From: Physcomitrium patens
Taxonomy: Eukaryota; Streptophyta; Bryopsida; Funariales; Funariaceae
DNA length: 64,000 nucleotides
NCBI RefSeq assembly: GCF_000002425.4
Contig: NC_037264.1
Location: forward strand, 11,857,941-11,921,940
Direction: 5' to 3'
The translations under genes were made by a program, and so were the position numbers. This document shows positions 57,953-64,000 of the stretch, one piece after another (position 1 is the stretch's first letter; each line of letters begins with the position of its first letter). The notes below the pieces were generated by a model that did not search any database, had not been told where the DNA came from, and saw nothing but the letters and a program-made list of their open reading frames with translations.

Positions 57953-60359
57953 TAAAAAATATATTTTATATAAAAATAACTACTTATACTCTAATATTTT
58001 AAGACTTTTTAAATAGTTCATATGTTATAAAATATATTTTAATTAGATGCTTTTAATTCTTTAAAAAAATATTAAAATTATTAAATAAAAATCTTTAGCT
58101 ATCATCAATAATAGTATGGACAACAATAAGTTTACTCACACATCTAGTAGCAAAGATGAATTGCCAAATGCTATGAAGTTTTTAGAAATCAAATGCCAAT
58201 TAAAAGAATTAGATTTTGGCATTTGCATATTAAAAATGCAAAGTACATGTCATTTAAACTACATATTTCTATTATCTATGTTTGATCTTTGATCTTATTT
58301 TAGATTTTAAAATACTTATAGGTATCTTTGAACATATTATATTTATTTTTAAGTAATATTGGAGACCATTCTTCTTTCATAAATAAACAAAAAATGTCAA
58401 ACAAGACTTTATTAGATTTTGATTGGATTTAATATTGTACATATTTAATTATTTTAGATATTATTTTTTTATAAATTGAGATAAAAAAATTGGTAATTAA
58501 GTAAAAATAAATGCACTACACAAAAAGCAAGTAAACACTATATTTCTATTTAATGATTTTATTATTATATTAAAAAAATATTGTGCTACAGAACAATCTT
58601 AATTGCAAAATAATATTAAAAATATCAACTTCTTTACTTGGATAATATGTATTATTAAAAGTATATTTGTTGTAGTTGCATATAAGTCTATCAAATTTAG
58701 CAAAACATTTCATTGCAAAAATAAACTATGTTATATCTGTATTATTATTTATATTTATATTAGTAAAAATATTTATGTATATTTTAAAAATAAGTATCAA
58801 ATTTTTTATTTTAAGTATATAAATTTCAACATTTAAATATGAAATTGATACATTATAAAAAAAAATCTTATTTAGTATTTATTATAATATTCTTTTTGTA
58901 TTATCAAATAATATTTTTTATATGCATAACTACTGCAAATATTATTTAGGGTCTTATAATATATATCCTAGAATTTTAATATTTTCTGATTTTCTAATAT
59001 AATTTTTAAATATTTTCTTTTATGATTTTTTTTTTAAAAAAAAGTATTTATATTTAGTATAAGACATAGAAAGTAATAGCTAAATAATCCTTGGTCTATA
59101 TAATATTAATAGCATTGGTTTAGAATCAAAATGCCACAAAATTCTTTAGCTATTAATTTTTCTAATATTTGACATTATACAATTTATTTAGGCCTTATTG
59201 TCGCATTCTATTTCTAATAAAGACTTTGGTCTATATTTTCCCACATAAATAATACATAGTATTATGTACCCACTATATGATATGTAAATCAATTTAAATC
59301 TTATATAAAAAAAAATTTATTAAAACTATTTAATTTTTTTTCTTAACTTGTATTATTGTTTTGTCTTTTTGACTTCTATATTGTCTCTACTACCAAATTT
59401 TTGTCAATAAAGTATCTTATAGATTAATGACTTTAAATTTATATTGCAAAATAATAACTTATCAATAAATAATTGTTGAATTTGAATTAGAAACAATACT
59501 TTGTTATATAGGTCTATAATACTTATTTTATAATGTATTAGGATTAAAGTTTTCTACAACCAAGAGTTTTAATTGTAATACATAATTTGATTTAATACAA
59601 AAATATTTAATATTTTCTTCGATATAGATGCTTTACTTAAAGTAAGTAAGAATAGCCAAAGATATGTCACAAGACCATTTATTATTAAAATGTTGAAAAA
59701 TATTATATTATATTATATTATATTATTTATTTATTTACAATTGAATATCATTTACTGATTCTAAAAAAATTCTAAGAAAATATTTAAGTAAAAATGTGAT
59801 TATAATTTAGCTAATTGGACCAATTAGCATTAATGACTCCATTAACAATTCAAAATGCTTATTTTGTTTTATTTAGGTTTTATTTAGTTTGAAGCTTGGT
59901 CTTGTGATGCATTCGTTACAAACAATCATATCTAACAACATATGATGAATACACTAATCACTATTTTTTTCTTCACATACAAACAAAGTCTTTAATCATA
60001 ATTTAGATTACTCAATCCAACCCTCATAAATCTAATACACAGAAAGCAGCTTCAAATTATCAATTTAAAATTTCTAAATAAGTGTAAGAAGAAGAAGAAA
60101 ACGTCAACATGACAATACAATGAAAAAAAAGTCAACATGACAATACAATGAACGTGGCTAAGATTTTACGATCTCCCAACTATTTCCAAAGCGGATGAAT
60201 CTCACAATTTAAAACTCAAAAACTTAATTGATAGTCATAGGGGTCTAGTAATGGACAATACCTCAAAAAACAATGATTTGAATCTTAAAAAAATACTAAT
60301 TCTCTTTTTTGGTAGAATGTGACTCCAAACTGTAACAATTTCTGAATGAGTGGATTTGG

Positions 60360-60605
60360 CTGATTTAGATATTTGAAGCAAGAGATTTGACTAAATTAAA
60401 CAACTTCAAGAACTTAAGAGTGAGTTCAATACACTGCAATAAACTTCCAATTAACAGATTAGAACCTTGAGTCCTGAGAGCTTCAATGAGAAGAATGCAG
60501 AGCATCATCAAAGTGAAGAGATATTTTTATTAGACCCAGACACACCAGGGAGCTTGGAGCAAGAAAATGTAACTCAGAAAAAAATTCAAAACGCAATATA
60601 CAATT
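60360..60605 (+). pseudogene. Possible decayed coding tail, coiled-coil-like
   Basis: One frame reads IKQLQELKSEFNTLQ, stop, TSN, stop, then QIRTLSPESFNEKNAEHHQS, EEIFLLDPDTPGSLEQENV and TQKKIQNAIYN before a TGA near 60607. Both internal stops are TAA and would be Gln if C had not become T, as seen in the other relics. The first part has a heptad-like Leu pattern. I cannot name the protein; the alternative is chance or an exon whose acceptor is TTAACAG just before ATTAGAACC. Confidence 0.3.
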
Positions 60606-60607
60606 GA

Positions 60608-62240
60608 TACATAAAACCACAGCATACGTAAGAATCGACTCTGCAGCCAAAAATACACCTTATCAGCCAGGATCGGCACCGAGCACAACTTGTCGCATTA
60701 ATTTTGAACAACAAAGGACCAATGGTTCTGAAGACAATACAGGATGGAGGAAAACAAATGACCATGGCGCTGAAGATAACTCCGGACCAACCACGGCGAA
60801 CACAACCTGTGCCAGGTACATAAAATCCACACAGGGCCAGCAATCCATGCTAAAAACCAAAGCTCACCTCGCATAACGGCTTGCAAGCATTGGCACTCCT
60901 TCACCTCATGTGCAGATGATTCCCTGCAACGGAAACATACACGTGAGAAACACACTTCTGTGCTATGAGCATCGCATTCTGAAATTTACAATCGATCTTA
61001 AATTCTGCAAGTCACCATTTGCACCCAGACTTGTAACATTCGCACATCCTCATGTAAATAGGAGATGAACATCTGCATCAGCCGTTCTCGGATGTTACAG
61101 CTGAACCTTAGACCTAAATTTTGATACGACAATGACCCTTCACTCACTCCGCAGCAGCTCTCGATCTTTCTTAGAGGCTTTTTATTCAATTTATGTAGCC
61201 ATGCTAGGAACATGAGCTACTGTACCCTTTCATGAACATCTCAACCTGCATGGGAAGGTCTAGTGAAAAACGCGTTTGGCTTTTCTTTTGAGTAACAGAT
61301 TTACACATATCATCGTAGCCTACAATTATCTTGCGGCAAATGATATTAGTGTCATGCCTTTCAAGCGTTGTTTCGTTATCTTACAGAATGTGACTGAACC
61401 CCTTCCGTTTTAGTTCTGTGAACGATAGGAGATTGTAGCTTTTGTTTAAAGAAAACCTCCAAAAGAGCTTTGCAAAACTGGAAAAAAAAAATGCACGTCC
61501 TGTTTGGGGCCCAACTCGCTGCCTCCCTTCACTTCTGGACTACTCCCAGTGATGAGAGTGATGTATAAACATTATCATCAAGTAATCCTGATTTTGAATC
61601 CTCTGAGCACCTGGGTACTTTCTTTTTTCCGCACATGCAGTAACAACACAATCAACAAATGCAGATCAAAGAAAGGGTTATCCGTTTCTCCATCCTGAAA
61701 CTTTCACAGTTCCACTGCGAACGTCAGGGCATCCTCAAACTCAAAACGCTCTCACCGTCGCTGTAATTGCAATCCGTCAGATGTAAAATCTTGCAAACTA
61801 TCCCCGAATCCGCACCACAGCTATACTCAGCAGTATGATTCCCTATCCCAGATGCAACGCCGTGAGGGAGTCTGCAATCGACCTCCATTACAGCAAAGCC
61901 TTAATGCAAACGAGCAGATCTACTTTAAGATTTAAACAAGTGCTGTCATTCGGAATGCATCAGAAGAAAACTACAAGCTCGATGCGTTGCAGATGACGCG
62001 GGAATAGATATCCACGCTCATAGAACGAGGACTGTGCGCCTTTTACCGTGATCTTCGGCGTCTTGTGAGCATTGTCTGGGGGTCAAGTGACGATGAAGGA
62101 TTGCAATGCAACTCTATAGCGGTACACGACATGGAGTGCTCTTGAGCGCGCCGAATTCTGGGGTTGTCGGCACTGCGGGCTTATCGTTTGGATTAGCTTT
62201 TGCGGGGGTGGAATTATGTCGGATTGCTGGATGGTTTCTA
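60608..62240. other. Balanced-composition intergenic region before the YEATS gene
   Basis: Short frames on both strands (60586-60955, 60998-61213) without family resemblance. The right end grades into the promoter of the YEATS gene. It may hold a non-coding transcript; nothing is recognisable. Confidence 0.4.
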
Positions 62241-62252
62241 GCCTTTTCAGTC

Positions 62253-62260
62253 TAGGGTTT
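62253..62260 (+). promoter_or_regulatory. Telo-box TAGGGTTT in the YEATS gene leader
   Basis: Reverse complement of AAACCCTA, a short element common in promoters and leaders of plant housekeeping genes, about 90 bp before the ATG. Confidence 0.4.
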
Positions 62261-62351
62261 GAAGAGTTTTGATTTCGGTGCCATCCAATCGAACCGAAAA
62301 GGTATCGTGATCCGAGGTTAGGATTGGAATTTGTAAACGAGAGGTAGAGGG

Positions 62352-63795
62352 ATGGCCGCGGCGCAGCCCGTCGCTTCGTCCTACCTAAACCCTTCAGGGT
62401 CCACCACGAGCGCTGGATCTAGCGGTGGAGCTCCTGTTTCGTCTAAACGCAAGAGGCGTCTCCATGACCTCTCTCCAGATGAGGTGCAGTCCTTAAACAT
62501 TTCCTCCCTGGATGTAGAAGCGGTTTTTATGGTTGATAGTTTTTATCGTTTGGAGGGCAAAGTTAGTACTATTTTCTGTTTGTTGTCGTTGTGGATTTCA
62601 CTCGAATTAGGGTTTTAAAGAGTGTTTAGTCTGCACTTACATTTGCGAAGTTTTCACATGTACATACGGATGTTATGTGTCGAGGTTTCATGAATGATTT
62701 GCCAGCTATGGTTTCACGGTAATCCCGGGTTTTCCTTTGTGTTCGCTGTCCAATAGTTTCGCAACCCAGTGGCATTAGATCTTTGTTGCCTGTTGCATCA
62801 CAGCCTACATCACGTGGTTTTGCGAGCATCTAGGGTAATTGAAGGCGGAGGGTAATTGAATTCGTCAAGGTTTGTCTGACACAGTTTATATTCATCTGGA
62901 TTCTGTACGTAGATCAATGAAATAGTGGCTCTGAGGGGAAAGATGTCCCAAGCTGTCGTCGGAAAGAAATATGGAATCGAGCAAACAGAAGTGAGCGCCA
63001 TTCAAAGGATGCAGCGTGTGAAAATAGCCCGCTTGGTGGATGATAACGATAAGAAGGTGCAGTGTCCACACTTTTGTGCATGCTTGCTCTTCGAGCTTTC
63101 CGTGTACAGTCCGATTGTTCAATCTGTACTGATAAGCAGCATCTTTTTTGAACAATATGGATTCCGGAGCTCGACCTCTGCGGCAGAAAAGTTCTAGGGT
63201 ATCTTCAGAATCCTGGTCGTCAGTCAGTGAAATGTGCCAGATTCGCATTCATTTACTACTCAGGAGATACAAGCTCTTGTTGTATTTACAATCACTTTCT
63301 TACTCGTTGATGATTTCTCTGCAGCCAATGGTTGGAAGAGTTAAAGGGGTGGAGGTTACTATCCCAATCGTATATGGTTCCATCGCCTTTTGGCTTGGAA
63401 AGAAAGCGGCTGAGTAAGTTCATACTTTCTCCTATTCACTCAATATTTGTGACATGTGCTTGAAATCTGTTCTTCAGGACCTATCGTGTCCTTACGAGCT
63501 TTGCTAGTTGATAAAACTCATGTACCTTATCTGGTTTGATTGATTAAAATGTTGATTGTATGCCTTCTGTCCGCAGAAGCACACACAAGTGGACAACATA
63601 TGTTCGGAGTGCTAATAATGAAGACCTCAGTGTTCTGATTAAAAAGGTTGTTTTTCAACTACATCCCAGCTTCGAAAAACCTACAAGGACAGTAGAAGCA
63701 GCTCCGTTTGAGCTGTCAGAGTCGGGGTGGGGAGAGTTTGAAATTGGCATTACTCTCCATTTTCATCCGGACGTTGGAGAAAAGCCCTTAGAATT
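62352..63795 (+). CDS. YAF9: YEATS-domain protein of the YAF9/GAS41 type, 3'-partial
   Basis: Histone acyl-lysine reader found in SWR1 and NuA4 chromatin complexes in the nucleus. Coding exons: 62352-62561, 62913-63056, 63325-63413, 63577-63795, with GT-AG junctions and matching phases (0, 0, 2, 2). The YEATS domain starts in exon 3: [28 protein letters not shown]; exon 4 has [36 protein letters not shown]-like [15 protein letters not shown] and [15 protein letters not shown], with the conserved GWGEFEI intact. Exons 1-2 add a 118-residue N-terminal part ([52 protein letters not shown]) much longer than the usual YAF9 N-terminus. The ATG in GGGATGGCC context opens exon 1; a later ATG at 63328 could serve as an alternative start. 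The remaining exons (LYHHLKL onward, coiled-coil end) lie beyond the window. Confidence 0.93.
62562..62912 (+). other. First intron of the YEATS gene
   Basis: GTTAGT donor, ACGTAG acceptor, 351 bp. A second telo-box-like TTAGGGTTTT lies near 62606. Confidence 0.75.
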
Positions 63796-64000
63796 GTAAG
63801 TTGGTTCTCTCCTAAATTCTGCAAATATACTTGTACAATGGCGTTAAGGGAGGTGATAACGTTTTGAGATGTTAGGTGGACTAAATAGTTCTCTATGACG
63901 GATTTTATGGTTTCAACAAAACCAAGTGGTTTTTAAGATGATTTGCTTCTTGGAAGTCGGATAAAATGTACGTCGCACTAAGTGTTTTGCTAGGATACAT
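63796..64000 (+). other. Partial intron of the YEATS gene at the window edge
   Basis: Starts GTAAGT after the codons for LEL; no further YEATS exon is visible before 64000. Confidence 0.75.

Larger units (their letters stand above)
57155..60360. other. AT-rich intergenic DNA, no gene seen
   Basis: Extremely AT-rich with several TA microsatellites and a TATAT/TTATA pentamer run near 59700. No reading frame of note and no recognisable mobile element. Confidence 0.6.

Noticed and set aside
58603-58836. 77-residue plus-strand frame
   Set aside because: Ile/Lys/Tyr-rich translation typical of AT-rich non-coding DNA.
1-64000. tRNA or rRNA genes
   Set aside because: No cloverleaf with B-box-type GGTTCGAATCC or rRNA core sequence was noticed by eye; a tRNA scan would be needed for certainty.

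Overview
The window looks like a nuclear chromosome segment of a land plant. Three intron-containing host genes have plant-type products: ribosomal protein eS8, a Yippee zinc protein and a YAF9/GAS41-type YEATS protein. They are islands of balanced base composition in very AT-rich DNA packed with nested, decayed Ty3/gypsy LTR retrotransposons. A moss such as Physcomitrium patens is my best guess from this style (compact genes, gypsy-dominated AT-rich heterochromatin, a pectate lyase relic), but this is inference and no single sequence proves it.

Layout. 1-1327 (minus): eS8 gene, last exon beyond the left edge. 1560-1690: three 32-bp tandem repeats. 1700-45060: AT-rich retrotransposon territory with three families, named here A, B and G. 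B is the oldest: LTRs of about 2 kb filled with AATCCTAA-like runs, at 3638-4504 + 14107-14265, 15112-17082, and 33104-33732 + 36897-37377, with the minus-strand B body split into 17083-18628 and 28632-33103. Family A (LTR about 520-540 bp) has landed in or next to B LTRs: a plus-strand composite with three LTRs (4505-14106), an inverted fragment (14266-about 15000), an inverted truncated copy (33733-36896) and another (37378-43783). Element G is a nearly complete 10-kb minus-strand gypsy element (18629-28631) inside the B integrase region, with 761/762-bp LTRs, a near-matching 5-bp target duplication, gag, protease, RT/RNase H, integrase and an extra coiled-coil reading frame after integrase. 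A 1,271-bp element with TG...CA ends and a perfect 4-bp target duplication sits inside an A LTR (42243-43513).

45060-46250 is a GC-rich island that probably holds the promoter and 5' leader of the plus-strand Yippee gene (coding exons 47646-48918). 48919-55240 alternates ordinary and AT-rich DNA; it has no recognised gene, but a plausible unrecognised terminal exon lies at 54876-55113, followed by a 25-bp hairpin and a polyadenylation-like signal. 55918-57154 is a decayed pectate lyase gene. 57155-60360 is AT-rich with no gene. 60360-60605 holds a possible decayed coding tail. 62352-63795 carries the first four coding exons of the YEATS gene, which runs off the right edge.

The host genes share no pathway and form no cluster: one acts in translation, one is a small zinc-fold protein, one reads acylated histones. 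The common theme is decay by C-to-T change. Many inactivating codons in the retrotransposons, and at least three of those in the pectate lyase relic, are TGG-to-TAG or CAA-to-TAA, as expected from deamination of methylated cytosine. I saw no CRISPR array, operon, tRNA, rRNA or defence-like system, and nothing that I would call a new biological system.
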